Below are positions 1-6,717 of a DNA stretch of 9,789 nucleotides, one piece after another. Made by a program: the position numbers and the translations under genes. The DNA is from Oscillospiraceae bacterium (lineage in GTDB: Bacteria > Bacillota > Clostridia > Oscillospirales > Oscillospiraceae), in the NCBI GenBank assembly GCA_017557265.1, contig JAFZAM010000054.1:1-9789 (forward strand), given 5' to 3'. The notes below the pieces were generated by a model that saw nothing but the letters and a program-made list of their open reading frames with translations, was not told the origin of the DNA and did not search any database. Positions within the stretch are counted from its first letter, which is position 1; each line of letters starts with the position of its first letter.

Positions 1-1
1 C

Positions 2-388
2 ATGGTCGACGCGCTCGACGGGGCGCCCGGGGTCATGAGCGCGCGCTTCGCGGGCGGCCACGATTCGACAGACGCGCAAAAGTGCGCGTATCTGCTCGAA
101 AAAATGGAAGATAAGGAACAACGCGCCGCGAGATTCGTCTCATATATTGCCTGCGTATTCCCGGACGGCGGCGAGGTCTCCGCTCACGGGGAGTGCCGGG
201 GGGAGATAATCCGCGCCCCGAGAGGGGAGAGCGGATTCGGATACGATCCCGTTTTCGTGCCGGAGGGATACTGCGAGACGTTCGCCGAGCTCGGGCCTGA
301 GATAAAAAACGGGATATCACACAGAGCGAGAGCGCTCCTCGCTTTCAAAGAGGAGCTCGCCCGCTATTTGGGGAGGCAGTCATGCTGA
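2..388 (+). CDS. rdgB: RdgB/HAM1 family XTP/dITP pyrophosphatase, 3' part only
   Basis: This is the C-terminal part (about 128 residues) of a non-canonical purine NTP pyrophosphatase, which hydrolyses ITP, dITP and XTP to monophosphates so they are not built into nucleic acids. The window starts inside the gene. The ATG at position 2 is most likely an internal Met, because the sequence opens in the conserved VDAL-G-APGV-SARFAG segment that normally lies around residue 70 of a protein of about 200. Other family landmarks follow: PRGESGFGYDPVF at residues 73-85, the FAEL segment, and KNGISHRARAL near the C-terminus, which carries the purine-recognition SHR. The stop overlaps the start of yhbY by 7 nt, so the two genes are probably translationally coupled. 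The usual YSAR tyrosine is Met here (MSAR). Identification is firm; the missing N-terminus holds part of the active site and cannot be judged. Confidence 0.95.
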   Translation: MVDALDGAPGVMSARFAGGHDSTDAQKCAYLLEKMEDKEQRAARFVSYIACVFPDGGEVSAHGECRGEIIRAPRGESGFGYDPVFVPEGYCETFAELGPEIKNGISHRARALLAFKEELARYLGRQSC

Positions 389-675
389 CAGGAAAACAGC
401 GCGCATATCTCCGCGGACTCGCCAACGGCGAGGATACGATTCTGTACATCGGCAAGGGCGGCATAACCGAGAATATCGTGACGCAGGCCTCCGACGCGCT
501 GCTCGCGCGTGAGCTCATAAAGGGCCGCGTGCTCGAAAACGCCCCGCTCACGCCGCGCGAAGCGTGCGACGAGCTGGCGGCAAAGACCGGCGCGGAGCCC
601 GTTCAGGTCATCGGCAGCCGCTTCTCCATCTACAAGCCGAAGCCGAAGGACCCTGTCATCAAGCTCCCGAAATGA
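382..675 (+). CDS. yhbY: YhbY/YqeI family RNA-binding protein (CRM domain)
   Basis: A 97-residue single CRM-domain protein. Members of this family (E. coli YhbY, B. subtilis YqeI) bind pre-ribosomal particles and are linked to large-subunit assembly. The N-terminal MLTGKQRAYLRGLA, the GKGGITENIV loop at about residues 24-33, the RELIKGRVL helix/strand and the final VQVIGSRFSIYK strand match the family along its whole length, including the closing IKLP that also ends B. subtilis YqeI. The start ATG at 382 overlaps the rdgB stop by 7 nt, and the end overlaps the nadD start by 4 nt (ATGA at 672-675). It has no ribosome-binding site of its own in a spacer, which fits coupled translation. The gene order yqeI-nadD-yqeK is standard in Bacillota. 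Confidence 0.94.
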   Translation: MLTGKQRAYLRGLANGEDTILYIGKGGITENIVTQASDALLARELIKGRVLENAPLTPREACDELAAKTGAEPVQVIGSRFSIYKPKPKDPVIKLPK

Positions 676-1829
676 CGAGGACCGGCCTTTTCGGCGGGAC
701 GTTCAACCCGCCTCACATCGGGCATATCTCCGTCGCCGACGCGGCCGTTGAAAGCCTCGGGCTCGACAGCCTGATAGTCATGCCGACGGGGACGCCTCCT
801 CACAAGGAACTCTCCGACGGCGCGCCGGACGCCGACGCGAGGCTCGAGATGACTCGCCTCGCCGCCGCAGGTACGCCGCGCGCGGTCGTTTCCGACATGG
901 AGATACGCCGCGAGGGCAGGAGCTATACGGCCGACACCGTCCGCGCCATTCTGGCGGACGAGCCGGACACGGAACTCTGGCTCATCGTCGGCGACGACAT
1001 GTTTTTCTCAATCGAGCGCTGGTACGACGCGAAATGGCTGCTTGAAAACGTCTCGCTCGCCGTGTTCGCCCGCTCCGACTGCATGCCGGATATCCGCGCT
1101 CACGCCGAAAGGCTCGAAAGCCGCGGCGCGAGGGTACGAATAGTCGAAAAACAGGTGATAGAGGTCTCCTCGACCGAGCTGCGCGAGGCTCTGCCGAAGC
1201 GCGGGGGAAGGACATTCCTCTCCGACGCCGTCTATTCCTACATCATCCGCAGAAGGCTGTATAACGCGCTGCCCGATATCGACTGGCTGCGCGAGAAGGC
1301 GCTCGCCCTCTTAAAGCCCTCGCGCGTGGCTCACGTGCTCGGGACGGAGCGGACGGCGGCCTCAATGGCCCTCCGATGGGGCGTCGACGAGGATACGGCG
1401 AGGACGGCCGCGCTCCTTCACGACTGCACGAAAAGACTTAGTGCCGACGAGCAGTTGAAATTTGATTCTCTGCGTGCTACAATGTCGAATAACCCCGTTC
1501 CCGAGAAGCTCTTTCACGCCATAACCGGCGCGGAGCTCGCTCAGCGGGAATTCGGGATCTCCGACGGGATAAGAGAGGCCATCCGCTGGCATACCTCGGG
1601 AAGACCGGCGATGACGGCGCTTGAAAAGATAATCTATCTTGCCGACATGACCGAGCCCGAAAGAGACTTTGAAGGCGTCGACCGCCTGCGCGCGCTCTGC
1701 TTCGAGGACCTCGACAGAGCCATGCTCGAGGCGCTCGAAATGAGCGTCGAGAGCATAAAAAAGAGAAACCTGCCCCTTGACGCGACCACGGTCCGCGCCC
1801 TGGAGTATTACAGAGGAATCACGAAATGA
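672..1829 (+). CDS. nadD-yqeK: Bifunctional nicotinate-nucleotide adenylyltransferase / YqeK HD-domain hydrolase fusion
   Basis: A 385-residue protein with two enzymes in one chain. Residues 1 to about 197 are NadD, which adenylates nicotinate mononucleotide in NAD synthesis. It shows the nucleotidyltransferase motif GGTFNPPHIGH (8-18) and the second ATP-binding motif SSTELRE (166-172). Residues from about 200 onward are YqeK, an HD-superfamily domain whose characterised homologues hydrolyse Ap4A symmetrically. Its metal ligands are all visible: H221, H250-D251, H282, H307 and D325. Bacillus keeps the two as separate adjacent genes; here they join with almost no linker and no internal stop. 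An upstream in-frame extension to 564 exists, but ATG 672 is preferred because it begins exactly at the NadD N-terminus and overlaps the yhbY stop (ATGA). The 3' end overlaps the LCP gene by 4 nt. Codons around 1438-1495 are unusually AT-rich and hold an internal promoter. Confidence 0.95.
   Translation: MTRTGLFGGTFNPPHIGHISVADAAVESLGLDSLIVMPTGTPPHKELSDGAPDADARLEMTRLAAAGTPRAVVSDMEIRREGRSYTADTVRAILADEPDTELWLIVGDDMFFSIERWYDAKWLLENVSLAVFARSDCMPDIRAHAERLESRGARVRIVEKQVIEVSSTELREALPKRGGRTFLSDAVYSYIIRRRLYNALPDIDWLREKALALLKPSRVAHVLGTERTAASMALRWGVDEDTARTAALLHDCTKRLSADEQLKFDSLRATMSNNPVPEKLFHAITGAELAQREFGISDGIREAIRWHTSGRPAMTALEKIIYLADMTEPERDFEGVDRLRALCFEDLDRAMLEALEMSVESIKKRNLPLDATTVRALEYYRGITK
1455..1483 (+). 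promoter_or_regulatory. Candidate internal sigma-A promoter inside the yqeK domain
   Basis: TTGAAA (1455-1460), a 17-nt spacer and TACAAT (1478-1483) with a TGC extended -10 just upstream (1475-1477). Each hexamer matches consensus at 5 of 6. The element sits in a short stretch of codons (TTG AAA TTT GAT TCT and neighbours) that departs from the C/G-ending codon use around it. Transcription would begin near 1490, about 335 nt before the LCP gene, and could supply LCP, rsfS and leuS separately from the upstream genes. Chance occurrence is possible, but the right spacing, the extended -10 and the codon shift agree. Confidence 0.55.
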
Positions 1830-3394
1830 AACTATTCGGAAATACGAGCCATAAAAACAGGGCCAAGCCCGCGGCCTCCGAGCCCGTAAAGGAAAAGCCC
1901 GTCGAGCTCGAGGAGACGAAGATCGTCGAACCCGTCGAGCCCGAGGAGATCAAGCCCGCCGGGCCCGCCGTCGTCGAGGATACGCCCGAGCGCACCCCTG
2001 AGGAGAAGCAGGAGATAGAGGCGATGATCGCCCGCTATCAGAAGAAAAAGATGATCCGCCGCTTCATAATACTCGGCGTGCTCGTCGTCATCGCTCTCGG
2101 TGTGTTCATCTTCGTCAAGGCGACCGTCAAGCCGCCCGTCATTACCGACGATCCCGGCCTGAACGTCAACACTCCGACCCCGACTATCGAAGTCACGGTC
2201 ACGCCGACCCCGACCGTCGACGTGACGGCCGAGCCGACCGACTCTCCCGAGCCCACCGAGAGCCCCGAGCCGTCGGACGAGCCCGTCGTTCCCGTCCGCA
2301 AGGAGGGCTTCTACACCTTCGCCCTCATCGGTATGGACCAGCAGTACGGCAATACCGACACGATCCTGATCGGCTCGTACGACGACGTCAACAAGACGCT
2401 CGACTTCGTCAGCATCCCGCGCGATACGATGGTCAACGTCCCCTGGGACGTCAAGAAGGTCAATACGATCTATTCTTACTCCGTCAGGTACGGCCTCGCC
2501 GACGACAAGATCGAGGGCTTCAAGGCCGGCATGCGCGACTTTACGGGCTTTACGATCGACAACGTCATCCTCGTTAACATGCGCGGGTTCGTAAACCTCG
2601 TCGACACCATAGGCGGCGTGTACTTCGACGTTCCCGTCAGCATGAACTACGACGACCCCATACAGGATCTTCACATCCACGTCAGCAAGGGCTATCAGTA
2701 CCTAAACGGCACCCAGGCGGTCGGCGTGATGCGCTTCCGCAACAATAACGACGGCTCCGGCTATTTCGACACGGGCCGCATCGAGACCCAGCAGAAGTTC
2801 CTCAAGGCCATCGCCAAGCAGTGCATCTCGACGATAAGCATCTCGAAGATCAACGACTACGCCAAGATCTTCAAGGAATCCGTCACGACCGACCTCACCG
2901 TCGGCAACCTCGTCTGGTACGGCGAGAAGCTGCTCGCCCTCGATCCGGAGAACATCCGTTTCCATACGCTGCCCTCCGAGGTCAACGACACCGTCAAGGG
3001 CCTCAGCTACGGGACGGTCTACGTCGACGACTGGATCGACATGATAAACGCCTACCTCAACCCCTATAACGTCGACATCACCGTCGAGAACGTCAACCTC
3101 CTCTCCAGACCCAACATCAAGGACGAGCACAGAAGCAACTGGGGCGACGTTTACGCCACGTCGGGAGTCATCTCCGGCGGGTACGAGTCGTTCTATGACG
3201 TGAGCGCGCATTCCTCGTCGAGTTCGTCGAGCTCCTCCGGCTCCGGAACGTCGACCGAGCCCGATAACGGCGGCGACACCGGCGGAGACGACTCCGGGTC
3301 CGGAGGCGACGTCTCCGAGCCCGATAACGGCGGCGGAGAGACAAGCTCCGGCCAGGAGGGCGGGACCTCCGGCGGAGATGAGACCTCGCCCTGA
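1826..3394 (+). CDS. LytR-CpsA-Psr (LCP) family cell-wall glycopolymer ligase, membrane anchored
   Basis: A 522-residue protein. LCP enzymes move undecaprenyl-linked glycopolymers such as teichoic acids or capsule onto peptidoglycan outside the membrane. Layout: a charged cytoplasmic N-terminus rich in Glu, Pro, Val and Lys (1-77); one transmembrane helix (about 78-98) after a KKKMIRR basic flank; a Pro/Thr/Glu-rich linker (about 105-157); the LCP domain (about 162-335); a further extracellular region to about 450; and a low-complexity Ser/Gly/Asp tail (461-522). LCP landmarks include D178 in the NTD segment, R199-D200 in SIPRD, the VDTIGGV segment (259-265), R303 and R305 in MRFRN, and DTGRIETQQ (315-323). 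The start overlaps the nadD-yqeK stop (ATGA, 1826-1829), with AGAGGA (1812-1817) 8 nt upstream. A GC-rich tail of this kind is variable between strains in many surface proteins. The glycopolymer substrate cannot be told from sequence. Confidence 0.93.
   Translation: MKLFGNTSHKNRAKPAASEPVKEKPVELEETKIVEPVEPEEIKPAGPAVVEDTPERTPEEKQEIEAMIARYQKKKMIRRFIILGVLVVIALGVFIFVKATVKPPVITDDPGLNVNTPTPTIEVTVTPTPTVDVTAEPTDSPEPTESPEPSDEPVVPVRKEGFYTFALIGMDQQYGNTDTILIGSYDDVNKTLDFVSIPRDTMVNVPWDVKKVNTIYSYSVRYGLADDKIEGFKAGMRDFTGFTIDNVILVNMRGFVNLVDTIGGVYFDVPVSMNYDDPIQDLHIHVSKGYQYLNGTQAVGVMRFRNNNDGSGYFDTGRIETQQKFLKAIAKQCISTISISKINDYAKIFKESVTTDLTVGNLVWYGEKLLALDPENIRFHTLPSEVNDTVKGLSYGTVYVDDWIDMINAYLNPYNVDITVENVNLLSRPNIKDEHRSNWGDVYATSGVISGGYESFYDVSAHSSSSSSSSSGSGTSTEPDNGGDTGGDDSGSGGDVSEPDNGGGETSSGQEGGTSGGDETSP
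3255..3335 (+). repeat. In-frame 21-nt direct repeat in the LCP C-terminal tail
   Basis: A perfect 21-nt direct repeat at 3255-3275 and 3315-3335, offset by exactly 60 nt (20 codons). It encodes EPDNGG twice (residues 478-483 and 498-503). It follows a run of nine serine codons (about 3207-3233) written with mixed TCC, TCG, AGT and AGC codons. The block reads as a flexible, acidic surface tail that can expand or contract in multiples of three. Confidence 0.8.
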
Positions 3395-3415
3395 TTATAA
3401 AGAAAGAGTGATCGA

Positions 3416-3772
3416 ATGCTGACACCGGCCGAAGTAATGAAAAACGCCGTCAAGGTGCTTGACGACAAGAAAGCGAGGGACCTCTGCGTCCTGAGCACCG
3501 GCCCCATATCCGTGCTTGCGGATTACTTCATCATCTGCACCGCCGGCTCCTCCACGCAGGTCAAGACCCTGCTCGAGGAGACCTCGAAGAAGCTCTCCGA
3601 GCTCGGCGAGCCGCCCATCCACACCGAGGGCTACCGCGGAGGCGGCTGGGTGCTGCTCGATTTCGGGTGCGTCGTCGTGCACATCTTCCTCGAGGACGTG
3701 CGCAAGTTCTACGACCTCGAACGCCTCTGGGCTGACGCGGAGCGCCTCGATGTCTCCGAGATCCTCAAATAA
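3416..3772 (+). CDS. rsfS: Ribosomal silencing factor RsfS (YqeL/YbeB)
   Basis: A 118-residue RsfS protein. The family binds uL14 on the 50S subunit and blocks joining with 30S, lowering translation when nutrients run short. The diagnostic motifs are present: ADYFIICTAGSSTQVK (about 35-50), the EG-RGGGWVLLDFG segment (70-82), VVVHIFLEDVRKFYDLERLW (85-104) and a short tail. Length is normal. The start ATG at 3416 lies 21 nt after the LCP stop, behind a weak purine stretch (AGAAAGAG, 3401-3408) rather than a full Shine-Dalgarno. It sits in the usual nadD-yqeK-rsfS neighbourhood with an LCP gene inserted before it, an arrangement seen in other Clostridia. Confidence 0.95.
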   Translation: MLTPAEVMKNAVKVLDDKKARDLCVLSTGPISVLADYFIICTAGSSTQVKTLLEETSKKLSELGEPPIHTEGYRGGGWVLLDFGCVVVHIFLEDVRKFYDLERLWADAERLDVSEILK

Positions 3773-3776
3773 GAAA

Positions 3777-3818
3777 AAACGCGCGGCAGCGGCACGGTGA
3801 GTGCCGTTTTCCGCGTTT
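3777..3818 (+). terminator. Hairpin between rsfS and leuS, possible weak terminator or attenuator
   Basis: An inner stem CGGCAC (3790-3795) / GTGCCG (3801-3806) with a GGTGA loop is followed by TTTT (3807-3810). An outer arm AAACGCG (3777-3783) can pair with CGCGTTT (3812-3818). The short T run suggests partial termination or RNA processing rather than a full stop. No separate leuS promoter is visible in this gap, so some read-through is expected. The 63-nt gap is too short for a T-box leader. Confidence 0.5.
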
Positions 3819-3821
3819 AGT

Positions 3822-3838
3822 AAGGGATGCTTTTCATG
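3822..3838 (+). promoter_or_regulatory. Ribosome-binding site that decides the leuS start
   Basis: AAGGG (3822-3826) directly abuts an ATG at 3827 but lies 9 nt before the ATG at 3836. Only the second spacing works for initiation. The protein from 3836 also begins at the family's usual MKYDF N-terminus. Confidence 0.75.
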
Positions 3839-6361
3839 AAATACGATTTTACCGCGATCGAGAAGAAATGGCAGGAGCGCTGGGAGCGCGAGAAATGCTA
3901 CGCCGCCGTCAACGGCAGCGAAAAGCCCAAGTACTACGCCCTCGTCGAGTTCCCGTATCCCTCCGGCGACGGTCTGCACGTCGGCCATCCGAGGCCGTAC
4001 ACCGCTCTGGACATCGTCGCGCGCAAGCGCCGCATGCAGGGCTACAACGTGCTGTTCCCTATGGGCTTCGACGCCTTCGGTCTCCCGACGGAGAACTACG
4101 CCATCAAGAACCACATGCACCTGCACGACGTCACTAAGAAGAACATCGCGCGCTTTACCTCCCAGCTCAAGATGCTGGGCTACAGCTTCGACTGGGACAG
4201 AGTCGTCGACACGACCGACCCGGACTACTATAAGTGGACCCAGTGGATATTTCTGCAGCTTTTCAAAAACGGCCTCGCCTATAAGACGAGCATGCCGGTA
4301 AACTGGTGCACCTCCTGCAAGTGCGTCCTCGCCAACGAGGAGGTCGTCAACGGCGTCTGCGAGCGCTGCGGCTCCGAGGTCATCCGCCGCGAAAAGAGCC
4401 AGTGGATGCTCGCGATAACGAAGTACGCCCAGCGCCTCATAGACGATCTCGACGGCGTGGACTTCATAGAGCGCGTCAAGATACAGCAGAAGAACTGGAT
4501 AGGCCGCTCCACCGGCGCCGAGGTAGATTTCGACACGACCGCCGGCGACAAGATGCGCATCTTCACGACCCGCCCCGACACGCTCTTCGGCGCGACCTAT
4601 ATGGTCATGTCGCCGGAGCACGCGCTGCTGAAAAAGTGGGCACCGCTCCTGAAGAACATCGACGAGGTCGAGGCCTACGCCGCCGCCGCGGCTAAGAAGT
4701 CCGACTTTGAGCGCACGGAGCTCGCCAAGGAGAAGACCGGCGTTTGCCTCGACGGCGTGCGCGCAGTTAACCCCGTGACCGGCGGCGAGATTCCCATCTT
4801 CATCTCCGACTACGTCCTCGCGACCTACGGCACGGGCTGCATCATGGCCGTTCCCGGCCACGACGACCGCGACTGGGATTTCGCGAAGGTGTTCGGCCTT
4901 CCGATAATCGAGGTCGTCAAGGGAGGCAACGTCGAGGAGGCGGCCTTCACCGACTGCGAGACGGGCATAATGGTCAATTCCGGCTTCCTCAACGGCCTCT
5001 CCGTCGAGGACGCGAAGGTCAAGATAATCCAGTGGCTCAAGGATAAGGGCATAGGCGAGCCGAAGGTCAACTTCAAGCTCCGCGACTGGGTCTTCTCCCG
5101 CCAGCGCTACTGGGGCGAGCCGATACCGCTCGTCTGGTGCGACAAGTGCGGCTGGGTGCCCGTCGACGAGAGCGAGCTGCCCCTGCGCCTGCCCGACGTC
5201 GAGAGCTACGAGACCACCGACGACGGCGAGAGCCCGCTCTCTGCTATGACCGAATGGGTCAACACGATCTGCCCGCACTGCGGTGGCCCCGCCCGCCGCG
5301 AGACGGACACGATGCCGCAGTGGGCCGGCTCGAGCTGGTACTTCCTGCGCTATATGGACCCGCACAATCACGACGCGCTCGCGTCTCCCGAGGCTCTCAA
5401 GTACTGGGGCCAGGTCGACTGGTATAACGGCGGTATGGAGCATACGACGCTCCACCTGCTCTATTCGCGCTTCTGGCACAAGTTCCTCTACGATATCGGC
5501 GTCGTGCCGTATTCCGAGCCCTACGCCAAGCGCACCAGCCACGGCATGATCCTCGGCATGAATCCGCATAACTTCGACAATCTCCCCGAGGAGGAGAGAA
5601 ACGCGCTCGTGGCTCAGTACGGCAGCGAGAAGGCCGCGAGGAAATATCTCGTCGAGAAATACGGCGAGATGGCCAACCAGCAGATAGTCAAGATGAGCAA
5701 GTCCCTCGGCAACGTCGTAAACCCCACCGACGTCGTCGATACCTACGGCGCGGACACGCTCAGGCTGTATATCATGTTCATAGGCGACTTTGAGAAGGCC
5801 GCGCCCTGGTCCGATACGGCCGTCAAGGGCTGCAAGCGCTTCCTCGACAAGGTCTGGAACCTCTGCGAGGCTCCTAAGCCCGGCGACAGGCCCGCTCACG
5901 AGGCCTCTCTCCACCGCACCGTCAAGAAGGTCGGCGACGACATCGAGGAGATGAAGTTCAATACGGCCATTGCCGCCATGATGACGCTCGTCAACGAGCT
6001 AGGCGAGGGCGGCGCCAACAGGGCGGAGGTCAACGTCCTGCTCCGTCTGCTCTCTCCGTTCGCCCCGCATATCTGCGAGGAGCTCTGGGAGATGAACGGC
6101 TTCGAGGGCCTCTGCTCGATGCAGCCGTGGCCCGAGTACGACGAGAGCAAGATGGTCGAGAGCGAGAAGCAGATCGCCGTTCAGGTCGGCGGCAAGCTCA
6201 AGACGACCGTCGTCGTCCCGACGGACGCGACCGACGAGCAGATGGTCGCCGCGGCGCTCGCCGACGAGAAGATAAAGCATATAGGCGAGGGCATGGAGCT
6301 CGTGCGCAGCATCGTAGTCAAGAACAAGCTCGTCAACCTCATCTTCAAGCCCAAGGCCTGA
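3836..6361 (+). CDS. leuS: Leucyl-tRNA synthetase
   Basis: A full-length class I LeuRS of 841 residues, which charges tRNA-Leu in the cytoplasm. Visible motifs: the HIGH box as HVGH (48-51) in FPYPSGDGLHVGH; a zinc knuckle C158-x2-C161 with C175-x2-C178; the CP1 editing domain with TTRPDTLFGATY (244-255) and GHDDRDWDFA (341-350), which carries the conserved editing-site Asp; a second Cys set C435-x2-C438 with C479-x2-C482; the catalytic-core segment DTMPQWAGSSWYFLRY (491-506); KMSKS (619-623); and the anticodon-binding and C-terminal domains. Start 3836 is chosen over ATG 3827, nine nucleotides earlier, because of ribosome-binding-site spacing and the family N-terminus. It is the last gene of the operon. 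No terminator is visible after it before the rpsU promoter, so transcripts may run on into rpsU. Confidence 0.97.
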   Translation: MKYDFTAIEKKWQERWEREKCYAAVNGSEKPKYYALVEFPYPSGDGLHVGHPRPYTALDIVARKRRMQGYNVLFPMGFDAFGLPTENYAIKNHMHLHDVTKKNIARFTSQLKMLGYSFDWDRVVDTTDPDYYKWTQWIFLQLFKNGLAYKTSMPVNWCTSCKCVLANEEVVNGVCERCGSEVIRREKSQWMLAITKYAQRLIDDLDGVDFIERVKIQQKNWIGRSTGAEVDFDTTAGDKMRIFTTRPDTLFGATYMVMSPEHALLKKWAPLLKNIDEVEAYAAAAAKKSDFERTELAKEKTGVCLDGVRAVNPVTGGEIPIFISDYVLATYGTGCIMAVPGHDDRDWDFAKVFGLPIIEVVKGGNVEEAAFTDCETGIMVNSGFLNGLSVEDAKVKIIQWLKDKGIGEPKVNFKLRDWVFSRQRYWGEPIPLVWCDKCGWVPVDESELPLRLPDVESYETTDDGESPLSAMTEWVNTICPHCGGPARRETDTMPQWAGSSWYFLRYMDPHNHDALASPEALKYWGQVDWYNGGMEHTTLHLLYSRFWHKFLYDIGVVPYSEPYAKRTSHGMILGMNPHNFDNLPEEERNALVAQYGSEKAARKYLVEKYGEMANQQIVKMSKSLGNVVNPTDVVDTYGADTLRLYIMFIGDFEKAAPWSDTAVKGCKRFLDKVWNLCEAPKPGDRPAHEASLHRTVKKVGDDIEEMKFNTAIAAMMTLVNELGEGGANRAEVNVLLRLLSPFAPHICEELWEMNGFEGLCSMQPWPEYDESKMVESEKQIAVQVGGKLKTTVVVPTDATDEQMVAAALADEKIKHIGEGMELVRSIVVKNKLVNLIFKPKA

Positions 6362-6392
6362 CGCAATTAGTCCAAAGTTCAAATTTATTAAC

Positions 6393-6421
6393 TTGACAAT
6401 ACGGGTCTCGTAGATTATAAT
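6393..6421 (+). promoter_or_regulatory. Consensus sigma-A promoter of rpsU
   Basis: TTGACA (6393-6398), a 17-nt spacer and TATAAT (6416-6421): both hexamers are perfect. The surrounding 6366-6421 is strongly AT-rich against GC-rich flanks. Transcription should begin near 6428, leaving a leader of about 60 nt before rpsU. Confidence 0.92.
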
Positions 6422-6422
6422 A

Positions 6423-6488
6423 ACGCGCGTAAAAGCCTCTTACAGGCCCTTAGCGCCCGAAAGGACGCGTCGGAGGGAGGGAAACAAA
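6423..6488 (+). promoter_or_regulatory. rpsU leader with strong Shine-Dalgarno
   Basis: The leader contains a small GCCT / AGGC hairpin (6435-6438 with 6444-6447) and C-rich stretches (CCTC at 6436-6439, CCCTT at 6447-6451). These could pair with the purine-rich ribosome-binding site GGAGGGAGGG (6472-6481), whose last base is 7 nt from the GTG start. The Shine-Dalgarno is clear; the idea that the leader can mask it is inference. Confidence 0.5.
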
Positions 6489-6674
6489 GTGTCGGAAGTC
6501 AGAGTTAAGGAAAACGAGTCGCTCGACAGCGCTCTCAAGCGTTTCAAACGCAACTGCGCGAAGGCCGGTGTGCTTGCTGATCTGAGAAAGAAGGAGTACT
6601 ACCAGAGCCCCAGCGTCAAGCGCCGTAAAAAGTCCGAAGCGGCCAGAAAAAATAAGAACAAGAGATACTATTGA
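6489..6674 (+). CDS. rpsU: 30S ribosomal protein bS21
   Basis: A 61-residue, very basic bS21, the small-subunit protein near the anti-Shine-Dalgarno end of 16S rRNA that helps initiate translation. The sequence fits the Bacillota type from end to end: SEVRVKENESLDSALKRFKR at the start, a CAKAGVLADLRKKEYY middle, then SVKRRKKSEAARKNK and an aromatic RYY end. It starts with GTG at 6489; no in-frame ATG is available, and the strong ribosome-binding site 7 nt upstream supports it. The gene stands alone with its own promoter and terminator, so its level can be set independently of leuS and of the minus-strand gene it faces. Confidence 0.96.
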   Translation: MSEVRVKENESLDSALKRFKRNCAKAGVLADLRKKEYYQSPSVKRRKKSEAARKNKNKRYY

Positions 6675-6681
6675 TCTGACG

Positions 6682-6717
6682 AAAGCAGACGGCGAAAGTC
6701 GTCTGCTTTTCATTTTC
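6682..6717 (+). terminator. Intrinsic terminator of rpsU
   Basis: A perfect 10-bp stem AAAGCAGACG (6682-6691) / CGTCTGCTTT (6700-6709) with an 8-nt loop is followed by a T-rich tract (TTTTCATTTT). It begins 8 nt after the rpsU stop. The stem also lies immediately beyond the stop of the convergent minus-strand gene (6710). On that strand only a TTT inside the stem is available, so any termination there would be weaker. Confidence 0.9.

Noticed and set aside
564..671. A 36-residue N-terminal extension of NadD-YqeK from ATG 564
   Set aside because: It overlaps yhbY in another frame, encodes an Arg/Gly/Ala-rich segment unrelated to NadD, and the ATG at 672 fits the family start and the ATGA overlap.
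1832..2680. An open minus-strand frame of 282 codons opposite the LCP gene
   Set aside because: Same codon-bias shadow as above; the translation is a repetitive Asp/Gly/Arg/Val/Leu mixture.
3773..3835. A T-box riboswitch before leuS
   Set aside because: The gap is only 63 nt, far shorter than a T-box leader, and no specifier stem or antiterminator is visible.
3395..5914. An open minus-strand frame of 839 codons opposite rsfS and leuS
   Set aside because: Its first codon base is the complement of the third base of leuS codons. As leuS almost never ends codons in A, stop codons (which begin with T) cannot arise in that frame. The translation is a low-complexity Val/Leu/Ala/Asp/Glu/Arg mixture with no family motif, and leuS fills the plus strand with conserved domains.
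6362..6392. A terminator after leuS
   Set aside because: Only a 5-bp AAGTT/AACTT pairing in AT-rich sequence was found, overlapping the rpsU -35; too weak to call.
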